NCBI GenBank assembly: GCA_964017195.1 | Contig: OZ024894.1 | Location: forward strand, 35,060,614 to 35,124,613 | Reading direction: 5' to 3' | Origin: Siderastrea radians | Lineage: Eukaryota; Cnidaria; Anthozoa; Scleractinia; Rhizangiidae | DNA length: 64,000 bases | Part shown: positions 45,260 to 55,909 of the stretch, piece by piece | Numbering within the stretch: the first letter of the stretch is position 1 | Layout of the letters: every line of letters starts with the position of its first letter | Translations under genes and position numbers: made by a program | Notes under the pieces: generated by a model | Told to the model about the DNA's origin: nothing | The model's database searches: none | The model's input: the letters and a program-made list of their open reading frames with translations, nothing else

Positions 45260-45704
45260 TTCCCTTTCGTAAACGGTCGTTGCCATTTTTAAGACACTTA
45301 GAAAATTTTGAACTGTTATTGAAAGTTTTTCTACTAAAAAGAAAGACATTCACAACCCAGATTCGAACCCCGGTCCTTTCGTATGCTAACCTGTCTCTTT
45401 TACCACTACACTACCACGCCAATCCGCCACAATTCCGAAAAATTAAAGTAAATATTATAATTAACTGTCTTTCATAACTGATACATCTATAATAGATGAC
45501 CCTAGCCCTTTCCAGAACTTCTAACGTAAATTCAACTTGGGCTTAAGCTTTGTTCTTTCTAAGACTATTTAAAAATGTATTTGTTACCTTATTGTGACTT
45601 AATCCAGAGCATAAAATAATTCTACCATGACAAGAGGCTTGGTTACCAATGATGGCATCGACCGTCAAAAATGGCAACGACCGTTTACGAAAGGGAAATA
45701 GGCG
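45260..45704 (-). mobile_element. TIR element with tRNA-like Pol III promoter, copy 2
   Basis: Full copy of the element at 18207-18652, with inverted ends TTCCCTTTCGTAAACGGTCG. TCGGCGAA on both sides (45252-45259, 45705-45712) is an 8-bp target duplication. On the minus strand 45420-45352 reads GGCGTGGTAGTGTAGTGGTA...GGGGTTCGAATCTGGG, a tRNA-like A- and B-box pair. Nested in the THAP element. Confidence 0.88.
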
Positions 45705-45816
45705 TCGGCGAATGCAATCCTGACCGCCGTGATTAAGCTGATATAGTTTGTACTGCTTATCTTTTCCTTTTTTAATTCCGCGTGTGTTAATTTCAGAGCA
45801 GTAATCGCTTAGAAGC

Positions 45817-46340
45817 ATGGACATTTATTTTATAACATACAATCCTGAATGTGGAGAAACATTTCTCTCTTTATTCCCTGTCGGTGAACAGTCGATTGAC
45901 ATTATTGTTCGGGCAGTAGCAAAACTTAGGTTAGGTAATTACAACCTAAGAATTGAAAGTGGAAGACATTCCACCCCTAAACTCCCTGAGCATCTGAGAA
46001 TTTGTCAATGCTGCAGCTCAAATGAAGTTGAAAACGAAGTACACCTCCTCTTATCTTGCAATAGATATGATGCAATTAGAAAATCTTCAATGGACGATAT
46101 TATTAGTAAATATTCCGATTTCGATTCTTAAAACTGTATTTCTCTTAAATAGCATTGACGCTTTCACTTGTAAAAAATTAGGTTACTTCATTTACGAAGC
46201 TTTTGCATTAAGAAATTGATCAATAGACACAGGAATTGTAAATTAATCGATTTTGCAACTTTTTTTCTTTCTCTTTTCTATGTGCAATGGCATTTGTGAT
46301 TGGAAATGCAAATAAAATGTTGTTGTTGTTGTTCGAGATA
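45817..46340 (+). mobile_element. LINE 3' end with zinc-knuckle-like C-terminus
   Basis: The frame 45817-46131 encodes RLGNYNLRIESGRH, LPEHLRICQCCSS, and NEVENEVHLLLSCNRYD. The CxxC...HxxxxC pattern after a R..N..L..E.GR motif is typical of the C-terminus of non-LTR retrotransposon ORF2 proteins. The reading continues weakly to about 46230 and the insertion ends AATAAAATGTTGTTGTTGTTG, a TTG-type tail. 5'-truncated. It lies inside the THAP element. Confidence 0.7.
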
Positions 46341-47405
46341 AAGGCTTTAATAGATCGGGTCGTCGGTGCGTGGAAATTGAAGTTGGGAAAAATATCACAC
46401 GCCACTATTTGCCCAAGGGTTTAACATTGTTATTTATTTTTACCTGTCATAGCAATCTTAGTAAATGGACTACTAAGAAAAATGATTAAATGTCATGTTA
46501 TTATTTTTACGCAGCGAATAAAGCAAGCGAAAGCTTCGTTTCCTCGGCGGTCCGCATGTTGTTGTTGAGCAGCGGAAAATTTTCCTTGTGGCTTTTAATT
46601 TTGACTACAAATATTTAGATTCCGGTCACACAAGGCCTCCAGTTCTTGAAAAAAAAGGTTTTGATTTATTTCACTTCTTTCCGCTCAGAAAAAGAATTCT
46701 ATAAAAACGGTTTAAAATATTTAGCAGCGCCAAGCACTTGTGTTTCAATGTGTTGAGTGACCACTGTACTATGATAGACACGATAAGCTGCCTGCCAGCT
46801 GATTACAACAATTACGGTTTTTCAAGAAAGTTTCCCAGACTATGCCAAGAATGGCCAAAAATTTCAATGCTTTTTTTTTATAATATATAATGAACATAAA
46901 CAACGGCAGACAAAGTATCGCTTCTTTTATTTTCTCCCACACCAACAGTAACATCGATCGACCCATGGTTGAGAATTCGCGAGCATCATAGTCTAAAGTT
47001 TTCATAGGTGTTTTGTCTAAATTTCCACAGCTTAAAAGATCAATTCTTCGAATAGCCATGTCTATGTTGCTACAGGTTTACAATGGATAAAAGTTACACA
47101 ACCTATCTTGGAATGGACAACTTTATGATCGCTGGATAGCGGCTGAACAGCTGGCTGGATCGGCGCTATCCAAGCTTTCAACAACTGAGATGAAGCGATA
47201 AATTTTATCCACCGGACAGCGACTTATCCGTTGAAAAAGAGTTATCCACTTTTTGAGCAACTGGGGCCTGAACTACAATCATTGTCTAAAGCATATTTCG
47301 CTTATGTTTTCAACTCCCGCCAAATAACTCAAATAATATGGCGAGAAAACAAAACAAAACGTTTGTTGACAAGATTATTAGTTGAAACCTCACATCAGTT
47401 CTTAC

Positions 47406-47528
47406 ATCGTACGGTAAGAAAAATTCTTCATTTGCCGAATGAAACGAATCCTCAGAGGCTTCGGAAGCTAAAGACTGTTCCGAATCGTAGAAATACTCTT
47501 CGGAGGTTTCGCAGTCGACGGTAGACAT
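47406..47528 (-). CDS. Candidate first exon of a second transposon gene
   Basis: Minus strand, ATG at 47528, 41 codons: MSTVDCETSEEYFYDSEQ then LASEASEDSFHSANEEFFLP-YD, strongly acidic, followed by GTAAGA (splice donor) at 47405. It starts just inside the right terminal repeat of the THAP element and points inward, as the THAP exon does from the left end. The product is not recognised; no stop is present in the exon. Confidence 0.35.
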
Positions 47529-47777
47529 CTTCAGTCAAAACACAAGGAAACGCGACTGAGGTGAGCCTCTGACGTCACAAGCTATTAAATTGCGCAATCA
47601 CCCAGGAACACGTTTTCAGTAATGGCGGACACATTTTACGCGACTTTGGAGCTAAAAAATATTAGGATGGAAGGTTTGTTGTTCAGTTTTCTGGAGAAAT
47701 ATGAACAAAACGCGATATTCTGCGACAGAATTTGGCCGAAATAAACCTATGAATTTTCGTCCCAGTGGCACTTTAAG

Positions 47778-47960
47778 ACTTAAGAATGAATTTTTTTATC
47801 GTGGGGCCAAATTATGGATTTCTCTTCCACGGTTAACTAAAAGCAGAACAGACTGAACAGTCCATCGAATCCTTCAGGAAATCCTTACGTTCACTCGGCT
47901 CTTTGAGTTTTGTCTGATTTACATTCACGCTTATTTTATCGGTAACATTTTAAATTATGT
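47778..47960 (+). pseudogene. CR1/Jockey-like LINE, part 3 and 3' end
   Basis: LKNEFFYRGAKLWISLPRLT is the usual LINE ORF2 end (F.YRGAKLWNSLP). The rest is 3' UTR, with no clear tail. Together with 43120 and 44352 it reconstructs the order of one element split twice. Confidence 0.75.
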
Positions 47961-48010
47961 ATGGTAAAAGTTTTTATATTGTCCTTCAATTCATTTGCAA
48001 TCGAAGGAAC

Positions 48011-48055
48011 TTCTGTCTGTCTGTCTGTCTATCTGTCTATCTTTATGTCTGTCTG
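48011..48055. repeat. TCTG/TCTA tetranucleotide repeat
   Basis: About eleven units of CTGT, CTAT and close variants. Confidence 0.9.
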
Positions 48056-48057
48056 CC

Positions 48058-48360
48058 TAGGGGGGGTACTCCTTATTTCAAGTGACGGGGATGATCGAAG
48101 GAATTTTTTGGGTTTGAAACTGTTGATTCCGGGGTTTTTTAAGTAGGAAAATTTAGCTTTTTTTTTTTGAGAAGGTTTAATGCAAAACTAAAACAACAGC
48201 CGTGAGCTGTAGATTATCTTTTCCAAATTGTCAATCATTCAAAAGGGGGAAGTGAAATAGCTGTGTATAATAGAACTTTGCTCTATAATTTAAGGGAAGA
48301 ACTAACTTTGAAAAAAAGGGGGGGCTGGGATTGCCCCCCCCTAAACCCCACCCCTGGATC
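48058..48360. mobile_element. hAT-like MITE related to 13049-13454
   Basis: GGGGGGTACTCCTTATTTCAAGTGACGGGG and TTTTTTGGGTTTGAAA match the left end at 13049-13110. The other border may be the CCCCCCCCTAAACCCCACCCC stretch at 48335. No clean target duplication. Confidence 0.45.
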
Positions 48361-48364
48361 CGCC

Positions 48365-48570
48365 ATCATGTGAGCAACTGGTTTGTGAGCGACTGGTGTG
48401 AGCGACTGGTTTGGATACGTCCTGTCATTTCTTTGAACGTCTCTTAGGTGTTCGCGGAAACGGTCGCCTAGTCTCCTCTCTATTTTGCCAGTGTATATCT
48501 TTTTTCATATAGTGCATGTTATGCAATAGATAACATTTGCGGAGGTGGCATGGTTTTATTTAATTTTGAG
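48365..48570 (-). mobile_element. Penelope-like GIY-YIG fragment
   Basis: Minus strand translation gives ATSANVIYCITCTI, a stop, then KKIYTGKIERRLGDRFREHL and RDVQRND. This follows the Penelope GIY-YIG pattern NVIYCI.C..C...YIG.T.RRL.DR..EH. There are in-frame stops and the second YIG is changed to YTG. No reverse transcriptase part was found. It is a different subfamily from the copy at 27690 (RRLGDRFREH versus RNLNVRLTEH). Confidence 0.7.
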
Positions 48571-49885
48571 GAAAAGTTATGGAAATGCTTGGAACTGTCA
48601 GCCAGGTGTTCAAAATGTTGTAATTGGGCTAAAAACTGACAATTTCCTTTGAGTCTTTTATTAGCTACTTCATAACTTGCGATCGGAAGCCTGCTCACAT
48701 TTTCAATCTCCCTAATCCAGTAATCAGTCTAGCCAACACATGACGATCTGTGGCCTTTTCCTACACCAGGGTAACACGGAAAGCCGTAAAACTCTACAAC
48801 AAAAATTTATTTTTCAAATTGGACTCTTAATCCCCAAACGTTTTTCATTCAACTAATTTATTCTTATTTTTCACGTTGCCATGTTCCTACCAATAGCGTT
48901 TCTTTACCACTCACCATATAAACCTAGTGCAACCCAGAATTGCAAAAAAAGTATCAACAACCACGAGATGTCCCGGTCCGTGGGACGCTTATTCCCTCAA
49001 GCGTGGTTGATTCCTCCTTCCTCAAAAATGTTTAACATACGGTAGGTATAAAAATCTCAATAAATTCAGCTAAGCAGACTAACAATAGAACTCAAAGCTT
49101 GTGTTTGAAATCACTCCGTCCTCTCAGTATTTTCGCTTGTTTATGAACGAAGTTAAACCCGATGACAAGCAACATTCGGGACACATATGCTCCACAATTT
49201 CCAGCCGTGCATCTTTTTACTTCCTATTAACCGATCGCGAGGGCCGTACTGGGAGAATATTGCCCGAGGTCTTTCGGGTACGGATCGAGCGAAGCAAGAT
49301 CCACACAAGAAAGACTGAGGACAATTTTCTCCCAGTGTGGTACCGAGCTAGTGAGAGTTAATGCTTTAACGATTATTATTCAGTCGTGACCTTTTGATCC
49401 CGTTAGTCTGACCTGGAACAAGAGTATCAAAGTATCAAAGGGATTTTACAAACACTGCGTACTTTATTATATGGCTGTGCCTAACATTTTGCTACTTGAA
49501 AAGTGAGCCGTGGCGGATTGGGATGAATGAAAAAGTTTACCAGAGAGCATTCAAAACCCAGCTTTTTTTTTTTTTTTTTCATACAAGAAAATTATATCGC
49601 ACAAGAAAAAGTAGAAACTTTCAAAGAAACTGCCTCTTTTCAAATTAGCTTCAAGTCATTCGAACTTTAGTTGAAACAAACGTACTTTCACGTTTTCCTT
49701 ATTCCCGCTTTACCAGCCGGGTATTAACTTCGCTCATAATGCCCGTGGGCATTACGGGAAAATCCGGCCTCGAGTATTTACTAACTCCGCCACATCGCGC
49801 GATATATATTTGCAAGCTCTAGCCATATAATAAAAGAAAAATAGAAACGCTATAAATGCAAGCTTAGATCCCATGGTGCGTATAC
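48571..49885. other. Unassigned stretch with a short inverted repeat
   Basis: GTACTGGGAGAATATTG (49238) and CAATTTTCTCCCAGTGTGG (49322) form a diverged dyad around CGAGCGAAGCAAGATC, probably a MITE relic. A poly-T run is at 49564-49580. No gene supported. Confidence 0.35.
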
Positions 49886-49889
49886 AGCA

Positions 49890-52380
49890 GCTATATTCTA
49901 ATTCAATACTGAATCTTTACATGAGAAGCAGATAGGTGACGAAAACAAAAGAACTACTTGACCAAGGAAGATCAGAGACATAAAAGGCGGTATCAAAATT
50001 GACACTGACAGAACATGACCCATAACGACGTTCAACTTAAATCATACAATTTTCAGATTTCTGAAACAAAGTTTCTTAAGTACCTGCTGTTCTAATGAAA
50101 GAAAATACATGATTCACAAGATAATAAATAACTGCACTGCCTCTAAACTGAAACCTCGCTGTTCCTGCTTACGTATATGCTTTTTTTGTAGTCATTTCGC
50201 TCTGTAAAGTGTTTGTTATTCACTGCTAATCAAGATAATCAAAAACTATCAACATCCCACCGATTTAACAAGAGATTTGTTCCTTATTTCCACCAAGAAT
50301 AGCCTGTTCCAGGCGTTCAGATAGTGGAGCGCGAGCGAAAAATAAAGCGAGCGAAAGAGCGGGAAAAAAACGAGGGCAGACTGGGGAAGAGGACTCCATA
50401 ATCGTCCTCTTCCCCAGTCTCCCCTCGTTTCTTCCCCGCTCTTTCGCTCGCTTTATTTTTCGCTCGTGCTCCACTATCTGAACGCCTGGAACAGGCTACA
50501 CCAAGAAAAACAATCACGCGAATCTTTTTAACTTCACTACAAATGCTGATTTTCTTCTCCTCGCACCACAGATAAATTTGCGATGCTCGGTGAAACATTT
50601 TAGTGGATATTGAAGTGTTTTATTTCCTAAACATCTGACCGCTTAAAAATGACTTCATGACTCGTAAAACGTCCCGCTTGACATTATTTCCGTAAGAAAA
50701 AGGGGAAACGTTAATTATTTGCACATAATCAACAAATGGGGTTTTCTAATTATCGTCATTTTTTTCCTTTTTTTTTTTGTTTTGTTCTCACTTTTCTTTT
50801 CTGTGTAGAAACTTTGGTGGCACTCCATTCACCCAGAAAAAGAAAAAATGGTAACCTGGTGCGAGACGAATAATTTGTCTTATTATCTTTGAACTTCAGG
50901 ATTAAGCAAAACATATTTAATGACTCGACGAATTCTTCGTCATTATCGGAAGAAACACAAGGGTTATTTTGACATAATATTTTTGTGATCACTCTCTTAA
51001 ATTTTAAACAAAAGTTTCAAATGTAAATCTGAGACGAACCTAATGTTGTGGTAATTAAACAAGTTCGGTTAATGGTTGGGAATAAAGATTATTTGCACAA
51101 TTAAAAAAAAGGATTTTTAAGATTTATACTCCTCTGGTAATATTCGGCTACAGCTTACAAACTTAACGCTTTCTTTGCCCTTTCTTAAGGCTAGCACCCA
51201 AGGGAAACTGATTCATTTAGGCATTTTCCTGCTTTTTACACTCATACACTCTCTTAAGGACGGTGGCCCCTATTGCTAACGCGCACATTAATCGCCGTGA
51301 CAACTAACTAGCAATTTTTTTTCTAATTACGATCTACTTGTAGCTTTTATCTTTTTCGTTTGTTTTTTAATCCTTCTGATAACTTAAAATTCCTTGCTCC
51401 TTCCTCAAGTGGGGACCACGAAACATAAAACTTTCAAATTGTTGAGACTGTCTCCACTTTTGACACAACGGGTTTCTAAACTTGTGATAAAGTGTATCCT
51501 CAAAAACGTGGGCTTATAACTAGGTAATAGCTTTCCTATGGAAGAAGTTCCCACTCATTATATGAAAGTGATATTTGCCATGTTTCAGTGTGACGACGTC
51601 AAACCTTTTGGCTTCTAATTTAAACAAATTCAATGTGTTCACGTTTGCAACTGCTTTAACTCCCTTTTATGGAGAGAAGGGTTTCCAAAATTTTGTCCAG
51701 AGATAATGAATTTACTATTAAATAAGGTTTGAAAATATTGACTTTTCCACTTTAGTATTCGTGGTACAATTTTAATTTTCGGAAGGCTGATAAGTTGCCC
51801 AGTATCTGCACAGCGGGTAAAGTGTCCTATCACGGAAATTTTCTTATCCGCAAAGCATTTCATCAGTCAAGGGACAATACTTATCTCTTAAAATCATTTT
51901 AGAACTTAAGTGTTCGGTCGGAAGTAGAAATGGACCTTACAAGGTCTTGGAACCGGATTCAAACATCATTATAAATGGAAGTTGCCTAAATGATGAAAAT
52001 GATGCATAACAAATTTCTGTGTATATTTGTTATAAAGGTTTATTGCATTTATTTTCCTTGAGATATTCGCTGAAAGCTGCACGTGCCTAGGTCTCTTAGA
52101 GGAATGATATCATGTGATATTTCCTAGTTGTAATTGGGTATAATGTGTCACGTGAAGTATTTAAACCAATCACACGAAAACTAAAATTAATGGAATATAA
52201 TGATGAGATGGCCCTAGCAATGAAAAAGGTGCTTAACTTGGGGGTAATTGTTTCTCTTGCAGAAGTACGATTAAATTTCCTAGAGTAACTGTTTTAACAA
52301 TTGTAACAATTAGTAAACGAAAATCTTGGTGCATTTGATCACGTTTTAGCCTCCAACTTGGAAAAAGTCATTCATCCATT
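49890..52380. repeat. Second segmental duplication, copy 1
   Basis: The 50630-52370 stretch aligns in order with 52400-54960: CGCTTGACATTATTT, GTTAATTATTTGCAC, GGAATAAAGATTATTTGCAC, CCACTTTTGACACAACG, AAAGTGTCCTATCACGG, GCTGAAAGCTGCACGTGC and TTGTGTCACGTGA. 49910-50040 (GCAGATAGGTGACGAA, GAGACATAAAA) matches 55005-55120 after copy 2. No coding region conserved between copies was found. A foldback element sits at 50300-50498. Confidence 0.75.
50300..50498. mobile_element. Foldback element, TAGCCTG ends, 9-bp target duplication
   Basis: Arms of about 95 bases starting TAGCCTGTTCCAGGCGTTCA pair almost perfectly around TCCATAATC. CACCAAGAA at 50291-50299 and 50499-50507 is the target duplication. 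It has the same end (TAGCCTG) and same duplication length as the 101-bp element at 13951. Confidence 0.9.
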
Positions 52381-52389
52381 GAAAAGTTT

Positions 52390-55140
52390 TGTTTTCTAAA
52401 TGTCAGCTGACTGCTTTAAAATGCAAACAAACGGTGTCCTTTGTGAGTCTTAAAACGTTGCGCTTGACATTATTTGCGTAATTAAAAAAGGGGAACGTTA
52501 ATTATTTGCACGTAACGAACAAACGGGTTTTTCAAATTATCTTCAGTTTTTCCTTTCTTTTATTTTCTGTATAGAAACTTTGGTGACACTCCATTCGCCA
52601 AGAAAGAGGCAAAAGATCATTTTTTGCGTGACAAATAACTTGTCTTTATATTATCTTGCAACTCCGGGATTCAACAAAATATATTTAATGAATCGAAGGG
52701 TTCTTCCTCATTACATGTCGGAGGAAACATTAGTATAGCGCATGGAATGGTTGTTTTGACATAATATTTTCATGATCACAATCTTATATTTTCAACGAAA
52801 ATTTGTGAATGTACATCTGAGACGAACCTAAATGTGGTAAATAAACAAATTCGTTCAATGGTCGGGAATAAAGATTATTTGCACAATAAAAAACAATTTA
52901 AAGACTAAAACTCTTCTGGTAATATTAGGCTACAGCTTTTAAATGTGACGCTTTCTTTGTCCTTTCTAGCACCCAAGAGGAAATTCATTTAGGCATATAC
53001 TCGCTTTTTATACTCATACACACACTATTCAAACTCACAGACATACTTAATTAAATTACAGCAAAAAATCCTTGCTAGGGATTTTACGTTTTAACATAAA
53101 GAAAAACATCTCCATGGCTCAAAATGTGAAAAGAACGTGGTTGCTCAGTTAAGGGAATCAACATTATTCACATTATGCATGAAAAATAATTAGCAATTTT
53201 TCTCGTTACTTGTTTAATCCTTTTCACAACTTAAAATGCCTTGCTGTTTTTATGATGTTCCTGGATAAGAAGATTAAGCCGCATAATCCTAGTCATCCGG
53301 GACACAGCTCTCCCGATGATGGGAAAGGAACATGTTGTTTAAACAGCTTACCCTTCACAAGAAGCAAAAAATGACATTCCACTTATTACCTTTGCTTTTT
53401 TTTTAAATGTTAATTTTCATACTGTAAACATTGTATCCCCATGCCTTTTCTTTAAAGCTTGCTTTGTTTGCCCGACATAAATTGTATGTTCAAGTGGTAA
53501 CCACGATATCCCATTCTTTCGAAATCCTGAGGGGGTATTATTGGTGTCCCACAAGAACACTAGACTCACAAATTGTCGAACTGCCTGATATCCACTTTTG
53601 ACACAACGAAATTCTAAACTTGTGATAAGGTGTATTCTTAAAAACGCGGGCTGACAACAAGGTAAGAGCTTTTCTGTGAAAGACGTTTCCACTCATCATG
53701 TTAAAGTGATATTTACTAGGCTTAATTTTCATGCTGTAAACATTGTATCCCCATGCCTTTTCTTTAAAGCTTGCTTTGTTTGCCCGACATAAATCATTTT
53801 GCATGTTCAAGTGGTAACCACGATATCCCATTCTTTCGAAATCCTGAGGGGGTATTATTGGTGTCCCACAAGAACACTAGACGCACAAATTGTCGAACTG
53901 CCTGATATCCACTTTTGACACAACGAAATTCTAAACTTGTGATAAGGTGTATCCTTAAAAACGCGGGCTGACAACAAGGTAAGAGCTTTTCTGTGAAAGA
54001 CGTTTCCACTCATCATGTCAAAGTGATATTTACTGGGCTTAACGTCAAACCTTATGGTGTCTAATTTAAAAGAATTCAGTATGTAACGTTTAGAACTGCT
54101 CTAACTCCTCTTTATGGAGAGGAAGATTTTCAAAATTTTGCCTTGAGACACTACATTTAGTTTCAAATAAGATGTAAAAATATTGACTTTTTCACGTTAG
54201 TATTAAGTTGCCCGGTATCCGCACAGCGGGCGAAGTGTCCTACCACGGATATTTTGTTAGCCGTAAAAAATTTCATCAGTCAAGTCACATATACTTATCT
54301 CTTGAAATCATTTTAAAAGTTAAGTGTTCCCGTTCGGAAGTACGTAGAAATGGACTTCACAAGGTCTTAGCACGGAATTCAAACATCATAATAAATAGGT
54401 GTTGCCTTTATTATTAAACTGACGCGAAATAAATACTCGGGTATATTCTTATTGCCAAATAAAGGTTTATTTTATTTATTATTCTTCAAATGTTCGCTGA
54501 AAGCTGCACGTGCAGGTGCACGTGCGTGGGATGGTGAAATTATTGTTTTTTCCAGCACCGTTTCATCGATAAGTACGTTCATGTTTTCGTTGGTTACAAC
54601 CCTTTTTAATGATAAAGGTTTTGAAGCACATCTTTAACCTTCAGTTTGAAATCTGAGGGATATCCCTTGAGAGATGACGTGATATTTTTCTAGTTACAGT
54701 TAGGCATATTGTGTCACGTGACGTATTTTGCATGACCAATCACACGCGAGCCAAAATATTTGATGGAACACAATAACAAGAGATGTCCTTCATCCTAGCA
54801 ATAAAAAGAGGCTCAATTTAAGGAAATAAGCCCTCCTTGGAAGGAATTGTTTCTCTTGAAAAGTTATAAGATTCAATTTCCTGGGAAAACTTTTTTAAAC
54901 ATTAGAAAAATTATTCCACGAAAACCTTGATGCATTAAATCACTTCCAGCTTCCAACTTTTAAGAAATTATTCATCATTTCAATGCAATCTTTACCTGGC
55001 AAGCAGATAGGTGATGAATGATGCTAGTAATTGACTAACGAAAACCGTATTATTTCCAGAGACATAAAATTCGGTATCAAAATCGATCCTAGCAGAACAT
55101 AACCCAATCATAGTCCCGGATAAAAGCTAGTGTCCCGATA
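52390..55140. repeat. Second segmental duplication, copy 2
   Basis: Homologue of 50630-52370 plus the trailing block that matches 49910-50040. It is longer because of an internal tandem duplication at 53412-54035. TGCACGTGCAGGTGCACGTG at 54507 is a local expansion of TGCACGTGC. Confidence 0.75.
53412..54035 (-). repeat. Tandem duplication, unit about 312 bp
   Basis: AATTTTCATACTGTAAACAT at 53412 and AATTTTCATGCTGTAAACAT at 53724 start two units that are nearly identical, ending with AGACGTTTCCACTCATCATG. A minus-strand frame of 71-91 codons is open in each unit (METSFTEKLLPCCQPAF...), with IYVGQTKQALKKRHG in the first. The latter faintly resembles a GIY-YIG motif, but the 51.4-51.7 kb homologue does not keep the frame open. 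Confidence 0.8.
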
Positions 55141-55513
55141 ACGTGACTGAACACAACAAGAAATAATTAAAGATTCAACAACAGCTTGTTAGCTTAGCTG
55201 CTCAAAATAAATTTGTTCCCATAAAAATATCCAATTTTTTTTCAGTTTGATTTATTTGATAATTTGTTCCCCTTTTTGGCATGACAGGTCCATCTTAAAA
55301 ATGAGGAAGAAGAATAATGTAGTTACAGCTGAAGTAAAGAATAGAGTTTTAGCAATGAAACTTAAAAAGCGGTTTTCCAGCGGCGAGTGTGTAATGCGGC
55401 TGAGCACGTTTCATGAAGAAACATTTTTTCGTTTTTTAGTCCTTTATGCGAGAAAAAACAAGAACGTGACTCGTGTAAAAAGAAAAGCCCAGTCGTACGT
55501 GAATAATACAACT

Positions 55514-55840
55514 TTATTTGTCAGTTTTCTTTCTCCAGATCCGTTTTTTTCTTAGTGCGTTTTCATAGGGATTAATATGAGAACAAATATGGTCCTTCAT
55601 TTGAACTCGTTTTGGTGCGTATTTGTTCTGTAAATTGCCGATATCTCTGTGCAAGTGCGAATTATCCAAGATCGTAATGAGAGAGCGACCGTGTTTCTCA
55701 ATCACGTAACAGTTAAAACACAGTATAAGGAGTTGTATGGAATAAAAACGGTCTTTTCCTATAGCTAAATAAAGAACTGCAAAAAGAATAAATAGCTCAC
55801 CTTGCTTCAATTGTGTACCTTTTTTTTTACGAGTGGCCAT
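55514..55840 (-). CDS. Candidate compact small gene (108 aa), unknown function
   Basis: Minus strand. ATG at 55840 is in an excellent context (AACCATGG). CCTATAAAGCGGG, a TATA-box match, lies about 60 bases upstream (near 55900). The ORF runs 108 codons: a basic start MATRKKKGTQLKQG, a hydrophobic stretch ELFILFAVLYLAIG and another LLILCFNCYVI, then a basic end ENALRKKRIWRKKTDK. The stop overlaps AATAAA (GACAAATAAAG), a poly-A signal. GTGAGC after codon 13 could instead be a splice donor, making the first exon only MATRKKKGTQLKQ. No family is recognised. The co-occurrence of start, TATA, ORF and poly-A signal is suggestive but could be chance in AT-rich DNA. Confidence 0.35.
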   Translation of the reverse strand: MATRKKKGTQLKQGELFILFAVLYLAIGKDRFYSIQLLILCFNCYVIEKHGRSLITILDNSHLHRDIGNLQNKYAPKRVQMKDHICSHINPYENALRKKRIWRKKTDK

Positions 55841-55892
55841 GGTTTCCGTGTTGGTTTGAGTCGAGTTTCAGTTCCTCTGTTTCCCCCTCTTT

Positions 55893-55907
55893 GTATCCCG
55901 CTTTATA
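55893..55907 (-). promoter_or_regulatory. TATA box candidate
   Basis: CCTATAAAGCGGG on the minus strand, about 60 bases before the Kozak-type ATG at 55840. Confidence 0.35.
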
Positions 55908-55909
55908 GG

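Larger units (their letters stand above)
44464..47777. mobile_element. 3.3-kb THAP-containing DNA transposon, decayed
   Basis: Ends CTTAAAGTGCCACTGAGAC and inverse of CTTAAAGTGCCACTGGGAC. The terminal inverted repeats are long and imperfect, about 230 bases, reaching GACGTCAGAGGCTCACCTCA at 44666 and its inverse at 47555. The element splits the LINE, with direct repeats ACTTAAGAA at 44455-44463 and 47778-47786. Alternatively the target is TTAA (44465-44468, 47773-47776), as in Kolobok, which also has THAP transposases. Inside: a THAP exon on the plus strand, a second candidate exon on the minus strand, a tRNA-bearing TIR element and a LINE tail. No DDE domain was recognised. Confidence 0.75.

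Noticed and set aside
53417..53692. GIY-YIG protein on the minus strand
   Set aside because: Only a few residues (IYVGQTKQALKKRH) resemble the motif; the second unit lacks it and the older homologue is not open.
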